From: Algirhabdus cladophorae
Lineage (GTDB): Bacteria; Pseudomonadota; Alphaproteobacteria; Rhodobacterales; Rhodobacteraceae
NCBI RefSeq assembly: GCF_044772865.1
Contig: NZ_CP173029.1
Coordinates: 3,038,001-3,102,000, forward strand
Length of the DNA: 64,000 nt
Reading direction: 5' to 3'
Position numbers and translations under genes: made by a program. The notes under the pieces were generated by a model. It saw nothing but the letters and a program-made list of their open reading frames with translations, had not been told where the DNA came from and searched no databases. Positions 41,535-50,814 of this stretch are shown here, piece by piece; position 1 is the first letter of the stretch, and each line of letters opens with the position of its first letter.

Positions 41535-42184
41535 TGCAAATTGCCTTTCCCCTTGCAGACGCCCCTGATCCGGAGGCCCGCGAAGCCGGGCGCAAACTCT
41601 TTGCTGGAACCACCGACTTCCTTAAGGGTGTCGTGGCGATGAACGGCCTGCCCGATCCAGACCGGATGGAGGTATGTTTTGCTGGCCGGTCAAACGTTGG
41701 CAAATCAACCTTGATCAACGCGTTGACGGGTCGCAAAGGCCTTGCGCGCGCATCCAACACACCTGGCCGCACCCAAGAAATCAACTTTTTCACCGTGGCT
41801 GAAAGTCACTATTTGGTCGACCTTCCGGGCTACGGATATGCAAATGCGCCCTTGGCCGTGGTCGAAAAATGGCAGCGCTTGCTCAAGAATTATTTGTCCG
41901 GACGCGCCACCTTGCGCCGGGCTTTTGTACTGATCGATGCGCGTCACGGTGTCAAAGACGTAGACGAAGAGATCATGAAATTGCTCGACCGCGCTGCGGT
42001 GACGTTCCAATGCGTTTTGACCAAGGCGGACAAAGTAAAACTGCAAGATCGCGAAAAGGTCCTGGACCAAACCCGAAAAGCTTTGTCAAAACACCCGGCC
42101 GCGTATCCAGAATTGGTGCTAACCAGCTCAGAAAAAGGGGACGGGATCGAAACGCTGCGGTCGATTATTTACGGTCTGGAATAG
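41531..42184 (+). CDS. yihA: Ribosome biogenesis GTP-binding protein YihA/YsxC (EngB)
   Basis: A 217-residue GTPase needed for 50S subunit maturation. P-loop FAGRSNVGKSTLIN (about 55-68), G2/G3 TPGRTQEINFF and LVDLPGYGYA, G4 LTKADK. The start is the ATG ATG overlapping the MOSC stop. Length is normal. Confidence 0.96.
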   Translation: MMQIAFPLADAPDPEAREAGRKLFAGTTDFLKGVVAMNGLPDPDRMEVCFAGRSNVGKSTLINALTGRKGLARASNTPGRTQEINFFTVAESHYLVDLPGYGYANAPLAVVEKWQRLLKNYLSGRATLRRAFVLIDARHGVKDVDEEIMKLLDRAAVTFQCVLTKADKVKLQDREKVLDQTRKALSKHPAAYPELVLTSSEKGDGIETLRSIIYGLE

Positions 42185-42187
42185 CGC

Positions 42188-42922
42188 CTAGACGTGCTGG
42201 CCCGCGTTAACCTCGATTTCGGTGCCCGTGACATAGCTGGATTGATTGGTGCATAGGAACCAGATCACATCCGCCACTTCACTGGGTTGACCCAAGCGAC
42301 GCAGCGGCAATCCATCAACAATTTTATCTGTCCCCGGCGATAGAATCGAGGTTTCTACCTCACCTGGAGCGATGGCGTTTACGCGAACGCCAAGGGGGCC
42401 AAAGTCGTGCGCCATCTCGCGGGTCAGGGCCGCAAGCGCTGCCTTGGATGTGGAATAGGCAGCACCGGCAAAGGGATGCACCCGTGCGCCTGCGATCGAG
42501 GTCACATTCACCACGGATCCGCCAGCAGCAGTTAATTCGTCCTTCAGGCCCCGCGCCAACACCACGGATGCAAAGAAGTTCACATGAAACACATGTCCCC
42601 AAGTGCGCAAATCTGTGTCCAACGTGTTGAGCCGCGCGCCATCTTCGCCTTTAGGGGAAATGCCCGCGTTGTTAACCAGCGCATCGAGCTTTCCATCAAG
42701 GCGTGACCGGATGTCTTCGATCGCTTCAATCGTATTCTTGGGATCGGCCAGATCTATTTGTACGTGATTTTCCGCCCCGCCCCCCCAAGGGCATTCCTCA
42801 GGAAACGGATGGCGTGAACAGGTCAGCACCCGCCAGCCTTCGGCATTAAAACGTTGAACTGTGGCGTGCCCGATCCCGCGGCTGGCTCCAGTAAGAAGTA
42901 AGTTTTTGCGACGCTCTGCCAT
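42188..42922 (-). CDS. SDR-family oxidoreductase (3-oxoacyl-ACP reductase-like)
   Basis: A 244-residue classical short-chain dehydrogenase. TGASRGIGHATV cofactor motif (about 9-20), NNAGISPKGEDGA, YSTSKAALAALTREMA catalytic motif and VNAIAPGEVETSIL. AAGGAA precedes the ATG at 42922. It is convergent with yihA and divergent from argB, so a single gene without clues to its substrate. Confidence 0.93.
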   Translation of the reverse strand: MAERRKNLLLTGASRGIGHATVQRFNAEGWRVLTCSRHPFPEECPWGGGAENHVQIDLADPKNTIEAIEDIRSRLDGKLDALVNNAGISPKGEDGARLNTLDTDLRTWGHVFHVNFFASVVLARGLKDELTAAGGSVVNVTSIAGARVHPFAGAAYSTSKAALAALTREMAHDFGPLGVRVNAIAPGEVETSILSPGTDKIVDGLPLRRLGQPSEVADVIWFLCTNQSSYVTGTEIEVNAGQHV

Positions 42923-43033
42923 GGCAAAATTCCTTGTTACCGATAGCGACACACTAGCAGGCCGCAAGCGATGCGCAACGCCCCCTTGGCACGGAAGGAT
43001 GCACAGGGTATCTGCGGGGTCAGAGGATCACAG

Positions 43034-43900
43034 ATGAAGAAACAAACTGCTATGCAAAGCGATTGGATCGCCACCGCCGGAACTCTCTCACGCGCCCTGC
43101 CCTATATGCAGCGCTATGATGGTGCGACTGTCGTGGTTAAATTTGGCGGTCACGCCATGGGCAGCGACGAGGCGATGGAGAGCTTTGCGCGCGATGTGGT
43201 GTTGTTGCAGCAGGTTGGTGTGAACCCTGTGATCGTGCATGGCGGTGGTCCCATGATCAACGAAATGTTGGATCGGTTGGATATCAAATCAGACTTCGTG
43301 AACGGCAAACGCGTGACCGATCAGGCCACGGTCGAAGTGGTCGAGATGGTTCTGGCGGGCCGCGTAAACAAACGCATTGTGCAGGCGATAACGGCCCAAG
43401 GAGGGCGTGCTGTTGGGCTGTCGGGCAAGGACGGCGGCATGATCAAGTGCACACAGACCAATCCTGATCTGGGCTTTGTTGGGACGCCATCCGAAATTGA
43501 CCCAAGTCTTTTGCGCACATTGAACGAGGCCAATACGATCCCTGTGATTGCACCTTTAGGATTTGGCGAGGATGGCGAGACCTATAACATCAATGGCGAT
43601 ACCGTTGCCGGTGCTATTGCGGCGGCCCTGACGGCTGACCGGCTGTTGCTATTGACTGATGTGGCGGGCGTAAAGGACGACACGGGCGAAGTTGTTACCG
43701 ATCTGACAGCCACTCAAATCCGCACGCTGACGACCAATGGTGTGATCGCTGGCGGCATGATCCCCAAGACGGAAACAGCCCTAGCCGCGATTGATGGTGG
43801 AGTGCGTGCAGCGGTGATCCTTGACGGGCGTGCGCCCAATGCGATCTTGCTGGAGCTGTTTACCGACCACGGTGCTGGGTCGATCATTCGTGCTGATTGA
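43034..43900 (+). CDS. argB: Acetylglutamate kinase
   Basis: A 288-residue enzyme of arginine biosynthesis that phosphorylates N-acetylglutamate. KFGGHAMGS (about 36-44), VIVHGGGPMIN, NGKRVTDQATVEVVEMVLAG, NINGDTVAGAIAAAL and GGMIPKTETALAAI are all typical. The Arg-sensitive type has an N-terminal helix, present here (MQSDWIATAGTLSRALPYMQ). Start ATG at 43034 with GAGG upstream; the frame runs further left as shadow. Confidence 0.97.
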   Translation: MKKQTAMQSDWIATAGTLSRALPYMQRYDGATVVVKFGGHAMGSDEAMESFARDVVLLQQVGVNPVIVHGGGPMINEMLDRLDIKSDFVNGKRVTDQATVEVVEMVLAGRVNKRIVQAITAQGGRAVGLSGKDGGMIKCTQTNPDLGFVGTPSEIDPSLLRTLNEANTIPVIAPLGFGEDGETYNINGDTVAGAIAAALTADRLLLLTDVAGVKDDTGEVVTDLTATQIRTLTTNGVIAGGMIPKTETALAAIDGGVRAAVILDGRAPNAILLELFTDHGAGSIIRAD

Positions 43901-43956
43901 CGCGCTTGTGTTGCAGGGTGGCTTGATCCAGCGGGCTTTGCAGTTACTTTAAACCC

Positions 43957-44748
43957 ATGGAAAACGAAGCCCTTCTCCGCCTATCTGTCTTTATCGGTCT
44001 ATTTGGCCTCTTTGCCTTGATGGAATGGGCCCTGCCACGGCGCGCACGGCGTACCTCGCAAACCCGGCGTTGGGCCACCAATTGGGCTATTGTGGTGCTG
44101 GATACATTGACACTGCGCGTCTTTGCGTTGGTCCTGCCGCTGTTGGCTGTGGGCGCCGCAATTGATGCAGGGGCTAAGGGCTGGGGCCTGCTTAATCAAT
44201 TTGACTTGCCCTTTGTCGTGAACCTGATCCTGACGATCCTGATCTTTGATTTTGTGATCTGGCTCCAGCATGTGGCCAGCCATAAGATCCCCCTGTTGTG
44301 GCGGATCCACCGTGTGCATCACGCCGACCGCGATATGGATGTGACCACAGCGATCCGGTTCCATCCTGTGGAAATTGTCCTATCGATGTTATTGAAAATA
44401 GGCTTGGTTTACGCAATCGGGCCTGCGGCTTGGGCCGTTGTGATTTTTGAAGTGATCCTGAACGGATCGGCCATGTTCAATCATGCAAATATCAAACTGC
44501 CCTTGGGCTTGGACCGTGCTTTGCGGTTGTTCATGATTACACCAGACATGCACCGCATCCACCATTCGGTGCAGCGCGCGGAACATGACACAAACTACGG
44601 CTTTGCCCTATCGTGGTGGGATCGCTTGTTTGGCACTTACACCGTTGAACCAGCAAAGGGCCATGACGCGATGGATGTGGGTCTTCATTGGCAGGACGAG
44701 CGCCCGAATAAGCTGGGTTGGTCACTGGCCCTGCCTTTCCGAAAATGA
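43957..44748 (+). CDS. Sterol desaturase/fatty-acid hydroxylase-family membrane protein
   Basis: A 263-residue di-iron membrane enzyme with about four hydrophobic segments. The eight-His signature is present: LQHVASHKIP, HRVHHADRDMD, FNHANIKL and MHRIHHSVQRAEHDTNYG. It hydroxylates or desaturates a lipid-like chain. It has no assigned substrate. The stop overlaps the ferredoxin-like gene start as ATGA; the two may cooperate by electron supply. Confidence 0.92.
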   Translation: MENEALLRLSVFIGLFGLFALMEWALPRRARRTSQTRRWATNWAIVVLDTLTLRVFALVLPLLAVGAAIDAGAKGWGLLNQFDLPFVVNLILTILIFDFVIWLQHVASHKIPLLWRIHRVHHADRDMDVTTAIRFHPVEIVLSMLLKIGLVYAIGPAAWAVVIFEVILNGSAMFNHANIKLPLGLDRALRLFMITPDMHRIHHSVQRAEHDTNYGFALSWWDRLFGTYTVEPAKGHDAMDVGLHWQDERPNKLGWSLALPFRK

Positions 44749-45392
44749 AGTATGACGACCTCCAGCAGGCGGCGGCGGCACTTGATTTGGAGGTCTCAGG
44801 TGGCTTTCACCCAACGGGTGAAGATGGCTGTCCGCCGGATACCCAAACACTGATTTTGCTTAGCCCACGCGAGCCGGACTTTTGGGGCAGGGTCACAGCG
44901 CAACCCGAGTTTAGAGAGGATGCCAAAGACCCGCTGGATCGATGGTCACAAAGGGTGATTTCACAATTGGCGCTGGCCACTGGGGCTACGGCCCTATTTC
45001 CCTTCAGTGGCCCGCCATATCAGCCCTTCATCGCATGGGCCAAACGCAGCGGCCGGGCGTGGGCATCGCCCGTGGGCATTTTGGTCCATGATCAGGCAGG
45101 TCTTTTTGCGTCGTATCGGGGGGCGCTGGCGTTGCCCTATCACGTGGAACTCCCTGCACTGCCGGCCTGCCCCTGCGATACCTGTGCAGGCCAACCCTGC
45201 CTGAACGCCTGCCCAGTGGATGCCATGGGCGCGCATCCCTACGATGTGCCGATCTGCAAAGACTACCTGCGCCAGCCGGATCAGACCTGTATAACACAGG
45301 GCTGCGCGGTGCGCCGCATCTGCCCTGTCAGCCAATCTTATGGCCGCAACCCTGACCAATCGGGCTACCATATGAAAGTGTTCCTCGGATGA
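44745..45392 (+). CDS. Iron-sulfur (2x[4Fe-4S]-type) ferredoxin-like protein
   Basis: A 215-residue protein whose C-terminal part holds two Cys clusters: ALPACPCDTCAGQPCLNACP with VDA after it (residues about 145-170), and ICKDYLRQPDQTCITQGCAV followed by RRICPVSQSYG (about 178-205). The N-terminal half resembles the epoxyqueuosine-reductase-like fold. Found in Rhodobacterales as an unnamed ferredoxin. It overlaps both neighbours (ATGA), so belongs to a hydroxylase-ferredoxin-SixA unit. Confidence 0.88.
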   Translation: MKYDDLQQAAAALDLEVSGGFHPTGEDGCPPDTQTLILLSPREPDFWGRVTAQPEFREDAKDPLDRWSQRVISQLALATGATALFPFSGPPYQPFIAWAKRSGRAWASPVGILVHDQAGLFASYRGALALPYHVELPALPACPCDTCAGQPCLNACPVDAMGAHPYDVPICKDYLRQPDQTCITQGCAVRRICPVSQSYGRNPDQSGYHMKVFLG

Positions 45393-45880
45393 AACGATTG
45401 ATCCTGATGCGGCATGCGAAATCCGATTGGGACCACCCCGATCTAGAGGATCACGAACGGCCTTTGAACGAACGCGGGCAACGCTCGGCCAAGGCTTTGG
45501 GCGATTGGCTGCGGGCTAAGGGCTACGTGCCGGATCAGGCGTTGGTGTCCTTTGCCCAACGCACGCTGGAAACCTTTGCACGGCTCAATCTAGATCTGGA
45601 AGCAGAGGTGAAGGAACGGCTGTATCTGGCCAGTCCGGACATGATGTATGATCATCTGCTGCAAGCAAAAGGCGACGTTGTTTTGATGATCGCCCACAAC
45701 CCCGGTTCTGCCTATTTTGCAGATGGGCTGGTGGCTAAGGCCCCGGATCACCCACGATTTGACGATTATCCAACCTGCGCCACTTTGGTGGCCGACTTCG
45801 ATATCAACCACTGGATTGAGCTGGAACCAAAAACCGGTGTGACAGTGGATTTCACCGTTCCCAGAGACCTACTAAAATAG
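45389..45880 (+). CDS. SixA-like histidine phosphatase
   Basis: A 163-residue protein of the histidine phosphatase superfamily. RHAKSDWDHPDLEDHERPLN with the catalytic His at LMRHAK (about 7-10) and AHNPGSAYFADGLV for the second His (about 100). SixA dephosphorylates histidine residues in phosphotransfer proteins in E. coli; this function is not proven here. ATGA overlap with the gene before it. Confidence 0.9.
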   Translation: MKRLILMRHAKSDWDHPDLEDHERPLNERGQRSAKALGDWLRAKGYVPDQALVSFAQRTLETFARLNLDLEAEVKERLYLASPDMMYDHLLQAKGDVVLMIAHNPGSAYFADGLVAKAPDHPRFDDYPTCATLVADFDINHWIELEPKTGVTVDFTVPRDLLK

Positions 45881-45883
45881 AAA

Positions 45884-45909
45884 AAGGCCGCAGCGGATGC
45901 TACGGCCTT
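45884..45909. terminator. Bidirectional terminator between sixA-like and aap genes
   Basis: An 11-bp stem with one mismatch (AAGGCCGCAGC / GCTACGGCCTT) and a 4-base loop lies between convergent genes. On the minus strand a T-rich run follows, so it mainly ends the aap operon; it probably serves both. Confidence 0.8.
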
Positions 45910-45928
45910 CTCCTTATTCATACTGGTC

Positions 45929-46693
45929 TTAATGCCCCAAAATCTGGCTGAGGAACAATTGTGTCCGCTCGGATTGTGGGTTGTTAAAGAACGCTTCAGG
46001 CTCGTTTTGTTCCACAATCTGACCTGCATCCATAAAGATCACGCGGTTGGCCACCTGACGGGCAAAGCCCATTTCATGGGTCACACACAGCATGGTCATG
46101 CCTTCCTCGGCCAGTTCGATCATGGTGTCGAGCACCTCTTTGATCATCTCTGGATCGAGGGCCGATGTCGGTTCATCGAACAACATAATGCGTGGCTTCA
46201 TGCACAAGGATCGCGCGATTGCCACACGTTGTTGCTGACCACCGGACAATTGGCCGGGATACTTGTTCGCCTGATCGGGGATTTTCACCTTTTCAAGGAA
46301 ATGCATCGCAATTTCTTCGGCTTCTTTCTTGGGTGTTTTACGCACCCAGATCGGGGCCAATGTGCAGTTCTCAAGGATCGTCAGATGCGGGAACAAGTTG
46401 AAGTGCTGAAAGCACATGCCAACTTCTGAGCGGATCTTGTCGATGTTCTTGAGGTCTGAGGACAACAGCGTGCCGTCCACTTCGATGCTGCCTTTCTGGT
46501 GCTCTTCCAATGCGTTGATGCAGCGGATCAGCGTGGATTTACCCGAGCCTGACGGCCCACAGATCACGATGCGCTCGCCTCGGTTCACTGTCAGGTCGAT
46601 GTCGCGCAGCACGTGAAAAGTGCCATACCATTTATTCATGTTTTGAATAGTGATTGCGATTTCGTCGGATACTTGCATTTGAGCTTCGGCCAT
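45929..46693 (-). CDS. aapP: General L-amino acid ABC transporter ATPase
   Basis: A 254-residue ATPase: Walker A GPSGSGKST (about 43-51), signature LSGGQQQRVAIARSL, Walker B IMLFDEPTSALDPE, and switch VTHEMGFA. Closest type is AapP/BztD. Last gene of aapJ-Q-M-P, 15 bases after aapM. Confidence 0.94.
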   Translation of the reverse strand: MAEAQMQVSDEIAITIQNMNKWYGTFHVLRDIDLTVNRGERIVICGPSGSGKSTLIRCINALEEHQKGSIEVDGTLLSSDLKNIDKIRSEVGMCFQHFNLFPHLTILENCTLAPIWVRKTPKKEAEEIAMHFLEKVKIPDQANKYPGQLSGGQQQRVAIARSLCMKPRIMLFDEPTSALDPEMIKEVLDTMIELAEEGMTMLCVTHEMGFARQVANRVIFMDAGQIVEQNEPEAFFNNPQSERTQLFLSQILGH

Positions 46694-46708
46694 ATCTAAA
46701 GCCTCCTC

Positions 46709-48007
46709 TTAACGGTGACCGGTTGCGAGCTGACGCTCCAACCATTGTGAGTATTGTGAAATGCCGTAGCACACGATGAAAAACAGAACGGATGCTGCGA
46801 GCCAAAGCTCCCAGTAAACGCCGTTCCAATCAGTCGAGGCCAAGATTGGACCACGGATCATCCCCACCAGATCGAACATCGAAATGACCGATACCAATGT
46901 GGTGTCTTTGAACAAACCGACCGAGACGTTCACGATCCCCGGGATCGAGATTTTCAACGCTTGCGGCAGGATGATCAGACGCATGGCTTGCGAATAATCC
47001 AACCCCAAGCTGTCGCCTGCTTCGTACTGGCCTTTTGGCAAAGCGGCCAGACCGCCACGGATCACCTCGGCGATATAGGCCGAGGAGAAGATGGTGATCA
47101 TGATCACAACCCGCAAGAACAAGTCGACTGTCGCTTCCGGTGGGAAGAAGTAGGACAACATCACGGAAGCTACGAACAGCAATGTGATCAACGGCACACC
47201 ACGAATGAATTCAATGAACACAACGCAGACGTATTTGATCAACGGCATGCTGGATTGACGGCCCAGCGCCAATGCGATCCCGATCGGCAAGGACAGGGAC
47301 ACACAGGTTACACCCAACATCATGTTCAACATGAAGCCACCCAGATCACGGGATGGAACAGACCGCATCGCGCCTTCAGTGATTTCCACATCCGGCAAAA
47401 TGTAACCGCCAATGATCCACACTGCGAAGGCTGCGGCGATGCCACCAAAGAAACCGGTTGCGAAGCTGCCAGTCACAAAGCGTGCATAGACAAGGTAGCC
47501 TGCAACAACACCAGCCAAAGCCAGAATAGGTGTAAAGATCGAGCCGCCCCAGATCAGGTAATAGGCGATGAAGGGGAACAGACCCGTGATGATCAGCATT
47601 TTACGCGGCAGTTTGAAGAACAACACAGGAGCCGCTGCAAAGAAGAACAGCACACAGGCAATAGACGGACGCCAATACAGGTCGGCCGGATATTTGAAGC
47701 CAAAGATCAGCTGGTTCCAGCGTTCGGACAAAACCGCAAAACAGGCACCGGTTTCACCCTGCAGGATTTCCCGACATTCGGCCAAGCTGTTGCTGTTCCA
47801 AATCCCGTTCAGCATCCAAGGCAATGTGCCCGCAAGAACCTTGTAGATCACCAGAAGCGACACAATGGTCAGGATCGAATTGCCGACACTTGCGAACAGG
47901 TTGTCTTTGATCCATTTTACAGGTCCTGTCGCCGTTGATGGCGGAGCAGATGCAGGCACCTCTTCGGTACGTACAAAAGCGACTGAGTTTGTTGATTGAT
48001 CAGACAT
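46709..48007 (-). CDS. aapM: General L-amino acid ABC transporter permease
   Basis: A 432-residue inner-membrane permease (AapM/BztC type), about eight hydrophobic segments. The amino-acid permease loop EVIRGGLAALPKGQYEAGDSLG followed by MRLIILPQALKISIPG is near the C-terminus. AAGGAG precedes ATG 48007. Two bases separate it from aapQ. Confidence 0.93.
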   Translation of the reverse strand: MSDQSTNSVAFVRTEEVPASAPPSTATGPVKWIKDNLFASVGNSILTIVSLLVIYKVLAGTLPWMLNGIWNSNSLAECREILQGETGACFAVLSERWNQLIFGFKYPADLYWRPSIACVLFFFAAAPVLFFKLPRKMLIITGLFPFIAYYLIWGGSIFTPILALAGVVAGYLVYARFVTGSFATGFFGGIAAAFAVWIIGGYILPDVEITEGAMRSVPSRDLGGFMLNMMLGVTCVSLSLPIGIALALGRQSSMPLIKYVCVVFIEFIRGVPLITLLFVASVMLSYFFPPEATVDLFLRVVIMITIFSSAYIAEVIRGGLAALPKGQYEAGDSLGLDYSQAMRLIILPQALKISIPGIVNVSVGLFKDTTLVSVISMFDLVGMIRGPILASTDWNGVYWELWLAASVLFFIVCYGISQYSQWLERQLATGHR

Positions 48008-48009
48008 TC

Positions 48010-49224
48010 TTACCGCTCCTTCAGTTTGATTGCGTTGTTGTAGACGTTGATCACAGCGGAAATCGTCAGCGAGATGATGAGGTAGAACAGCATCAACAGC
48101 AGAACGCATTCAATAGCCCGACCGGTTTGGTTCAGGGTAATGCCCCCCAAGGTCGCGGTGACGTCTGCGTAGCCCACTAGGATAGCCAGTGACGAGTTTT
48201 TGGTGATGTTGAGGTAATTTGAAATCAACGGCGGGATGATGATGCGCAGCGCTTGCGGCAATACGATCAGGCTAGTGATCCGCCCAGAACGCAGGCCCAA
48301 GGCCCCCGCAGCTTCGGTCTGACCTTTCGAGATCGCTTGGATGCCAGCACGCACGTTTTCGGCAATAAACGCGCCTGTGTAGATCGACAAGGCAAACCAG
48401 ATGGCAATCAAAGGCGCGCCGATCTTGATACCGCCAGCAAAGTTAAAGCCCTTCAGCTCGGGGTAATCCAAGCTGACCGGCTGGCCCATGATAAAGAACA
48501 TGATCAGTGTGGGCACAAAAAAGATCGCAATGCTGGGCCATGTCATTGGCAACAACTTACCAGTCGCAAACAACAGGTTCGTGGCATAGCGGCGATAGGC
48601 AAAAACGCCAATGACTGAGGCAATGAATGTTGCCACAACCACCATAGATCCAGCGCCCCAAACCGGTGCCGGAATATAGATACCGCGGTTGGTGAAAGCG
48701 AAGGCGTCAAAAAGCATGCTCGACGTCGCGTTGTCGCCTCGGAACGCTCGTGGCCCCGGCAAAACCGCCGTCATGATGGTAAAGATAATGATGATCCAGA
48801 TCAGCACTGGAATATTGCGGAAGATTTCCACGTAGAAGGCCATCAGTTTGCTGACCAACCAGTTGTTAGACAATCGCAAGACCCCAGCAAGCACCCCAAA
48901 AACCGTCGCCATCAAACACGCAAGAAACGCGACCAGCAACGTGTTCAGGATGCCGACAAAGGCCGCCCTAATATTGGTCGACTGGCTGGTATATTCGATC
49001 AAGGTCTGGTTGATGTCGTACCCCGCAGGCGCACCTAGGAAACTAAAATCAATCCTTAGGCCTTGTGCGGCCAAGTTGGTGGCAAGGTTGTTTGCGAGAT
49101 ATGCAATGGATGCGGCCAGTATGATGGCGGCAATCGCTTGAAGGGTGATGGACCGATAGCGTGTGTCGCTTAGCAACATACCTATCTGGAACGAGCCCTT
49201 TGGGGGGTCGGTCAGTGCTGTCAT
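48010..49224 (-). CDS. aapQ: General L-amino acid ABC transporter permease
   Basis: A 404-residue permease (AapQ/BztB type). It begins with the cytoplasmic tail ending in DTRYRSITLQAIAAIILAAS, has a long periplasmic loop and the same ENVRAGIQAISKGQTEAAGALG / ITSLIVLPQALRIIIPPLIS motif. It heterodimerises with AapM. Confidence 0.93.
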   Translation of the reverse strand: MTALTDPPKGSFQIGMLLSDTRYRSITLQAIAAIILAASIAYLANNLATNLAAQGLRIDFSFLGAPAGYDINQTLIEYTSQSTNIRAAFVGILNTLLVAFLACLMATVFGVLAGVLRLSNNWLVSKLMAFYVEIFRNIPVLIWIIIIFTIMTAVLPGPRAFRGDNATSSMLFDAFAFTNRGIYIPAPVWGAGSMVVVATFIASVIGVFAYRRYATNLLFATGKLLPMTWPSIAIFFVPTLIMFFIMGQPVSLDYPELKGFNFAGGIKIGAPLIAIWFALSIYTGAFIAENVRAGIQAISKGQTEAAGALGLRSGRITSLIVLPQALRIIIPPLISNYLNITKNSSLAILVGYADVTATLGGITLNQTGRAIECVLLLMLFYLIISLTISAVINVYNNAIKLKER

Positions 49225-49322
49225 GATGTGACTTCCCTGGCTGCCCTGAACATCTGTTGGTGGGTTATCCCACTCTGCACGGTTCAGGCATAAGAATTAT
49301 TGGTGGTGGTCGGTAGAAAGGA

Positions 49323-49350
49323 AAAGGGCGCGGAAGTATCCGCGCCCTTT
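49323..49350 (-). terminator. Attenuating terminator between aapJ and aapQ
   Basis: A 12-bp perfect stem (AAAGGGCGCGGA with TCCGCGCCCTTT), 4-base loop, followed on the minus strand by TTTTCCTTT. It lies 12 bases after the aapJ stop and about 100 bases before aapQ, so it would let the binding protein be made in excess over the membrane genes. Confidence 0.85.
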
Positions 49351-49362
49351 GCCGTAGAGTTT

Positions 49363-50382
49363 TTAGCGGAATGGTGGGGAGTAGATCAGGCCACCGTCAG
49401 TCCACTGAGCGTTCAGGCCACGGGCCAGACCGATCGGAGTGTTCTCACCGATGTTCTTTTCAAAGATCTCACCGTAGTTGCCGGAGACCGCAATAGCGTT
49501 TTTCGCCCAGTCTGCGGACAGACCCAGCATTTCGCCCAGTGTACCTTCGGTACCCAACAGACGGTTGATTTCTGGGTTCTTGCCAGCTTCCATGGACATC
49601 TCAGAGATGTTTGCGGATGTGACGCCCAGCTCTTCAGCTGTGATCAATGCGTTCAGAGTCCAGCGCACAACGTCGCCCCACTCGTTGTCGCCGTGACGTA
49701 CCAATGGGCCGAGTGGCTCTTTAGATACGATTTCTGGCAACAGAACGTGATCGCCTGGGTTCTCAAAAGTCGCACGTGTCGCGGCCAGGCCGGATGCGTC
49801 AGTTGTGAACACGTCGCATGCACCGGCAAGATACTGCTGCTGTGCTTCTGCGCTTGTCTCAATCGGCACTGGCTCGTAAGAGATGCCGTTCGAGCGGAAG
49901 AAATCAGCCAAGTTCAGCTCGGTTGTTGTACCCGTTTGGATACATACTGTTGCGCCGTCCAGGTCTTTTGCAGATGCAACGCCCAGTTCCTTTGGTGCCA
50001 TAAAGCCCTGACCATCGTAGTAGTTAACACCTACGAAAGTGAACTTCAGGTCAACGTCACGGGAGAATGTCCATGTTGTGTTACGTGCCAACATGTCGAT
50101 TTCGCCGGATGCCAAAGCAGTAAAACGTGTTTTACCTGTTGTTGGCACAAATTCTACGGCCATGCCGTCGCCAAGGACAGCAGCAGCAACAGCGCGACAT
50201 ACGGAAACGTCAAAGCCGTTCCAAACGCCGTTTGCGTCCGGTGCGGCAAAGCCCACCAGACCAGTTGTCACACCACAGTTCAGCTTGCCGCGTGCTTTTA
50301 CGTCGTCCAACGTACCCGCAGCAGCAGCGCCGGCAGCAAGGCCCGCAACTGTTAGTGCTCCAAGAAATACGGATTTTTTCAT
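49363..50382 (-). CDS. aapJ: General L-amino acid ABC transporter binding protein
   Basis: A 339-residue periplasmic binding protein (signal MKKSVFLGALTVAGLAAGAA, cleaved near AAAAG). Type-II (SBP family 3) fold with GFDVSVCRAVAAAVLGD, ARNTTWTFSRDVDLKFTFVG and DLDGATVCIQTGTTTELNLAD. It binds acidic and neutral L-amino acids (Bzt: Glu, Gln, Asp, Asn). First gene of aapJQMP. Start 50382 is supported by AGAGGTAA upstream. Confidence 0.94.
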   Translation of the reverse strand: MKKSVFLGALTVAGLAAGAAAAGTLDDVKARGKLNCGVTTGLVGFAAPDANGVWNGFDVSVCRAVAAAVLGDGMAVEFVPTTGKTRFTALASGEIDMLARNTTWTFSRDVDLKFTFVGVNYYDGQGFMAPKELGVASAKDLDGATVCIQTGTTTELNLADFFRSNGISYEPVPIETSAEAQQQYLAGACDVFTTDASGLAATRATFENPGDHVLLPEIVSKEPLGPLVRHGDNEWGDVVRWTLNALITAEELGVTSANISEMSMEAGKNPEINRLLGTEGTLGEMLGLSADWAKNAIAVSGNYGEIFEKNIGENTPIGLARGLNAQWTDGGLIYSPPFR

Positions 50383-50814
50383 AGTTACCTCTTCCTGATT
50401 TTCCACCGTTTATGGTGGTTCTTTGATCTTTTGATCAAAGGTTTGAGTGTGTGCCACCCCGTGGGCACCAACAAAAAATGTAACATCGTCTCAAAAGTTT
50501 CAAGCGAAATCCTGCGTCACTCGGGTTCGGCGTGAAAAGGCAAATTAGGTAAGCATCTCTGATGTAAGTGGCGACTTTTTGGGCAGTTTCACAAAATGCC
50601 TAGGGCCAATTCACCGATAACTTCGCTCTAAACGCGTATTGCATTTAGAGCTTCGGGCTGATTCCCGCCAGTTTCAGCGCTAGATATAGGGCAAATGAAT
50701 AAAATTATGGCAACTCACGGATAAAGGTCATGAAGGTTGACCCTTTCGTGCTGTCGTTCCGACGTAGCATCGATTTGGGTTCATTTGGCTGTGCGGAAAA
50801 AAGTTAGTTAACGT
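50383..50814. promoter_or_regulatory. Upstream region of aapJ, with an inverted repeat
   Basis: A 430-base gap between aapJ and the ATP12 gene. GCTCTAAA (50625-50632) and TTTAGAGC (50644-50651) form a perfect 8-bp inverted repeat with an 11-base spacer, a candidate operator. Otherwise no gene is seen. The strong aapJ promoter should lie here, but I could not name the boxes with confidence. Confidence 0.4.

Noticed and set aside
46961..47938. 325-codon plus-strand frame opposite aapM
   Set aside because: Gln/His-rich low-quality composition, an artefact of the antisense strand of a membrane protein.
49300..50355. 351-codon open frame antisense to aapJ
   Set aside because: It is Cys-rich, has no ribosome-binding site and no family pattern, and lies fully opposite an unmistakable binding-protein gene.
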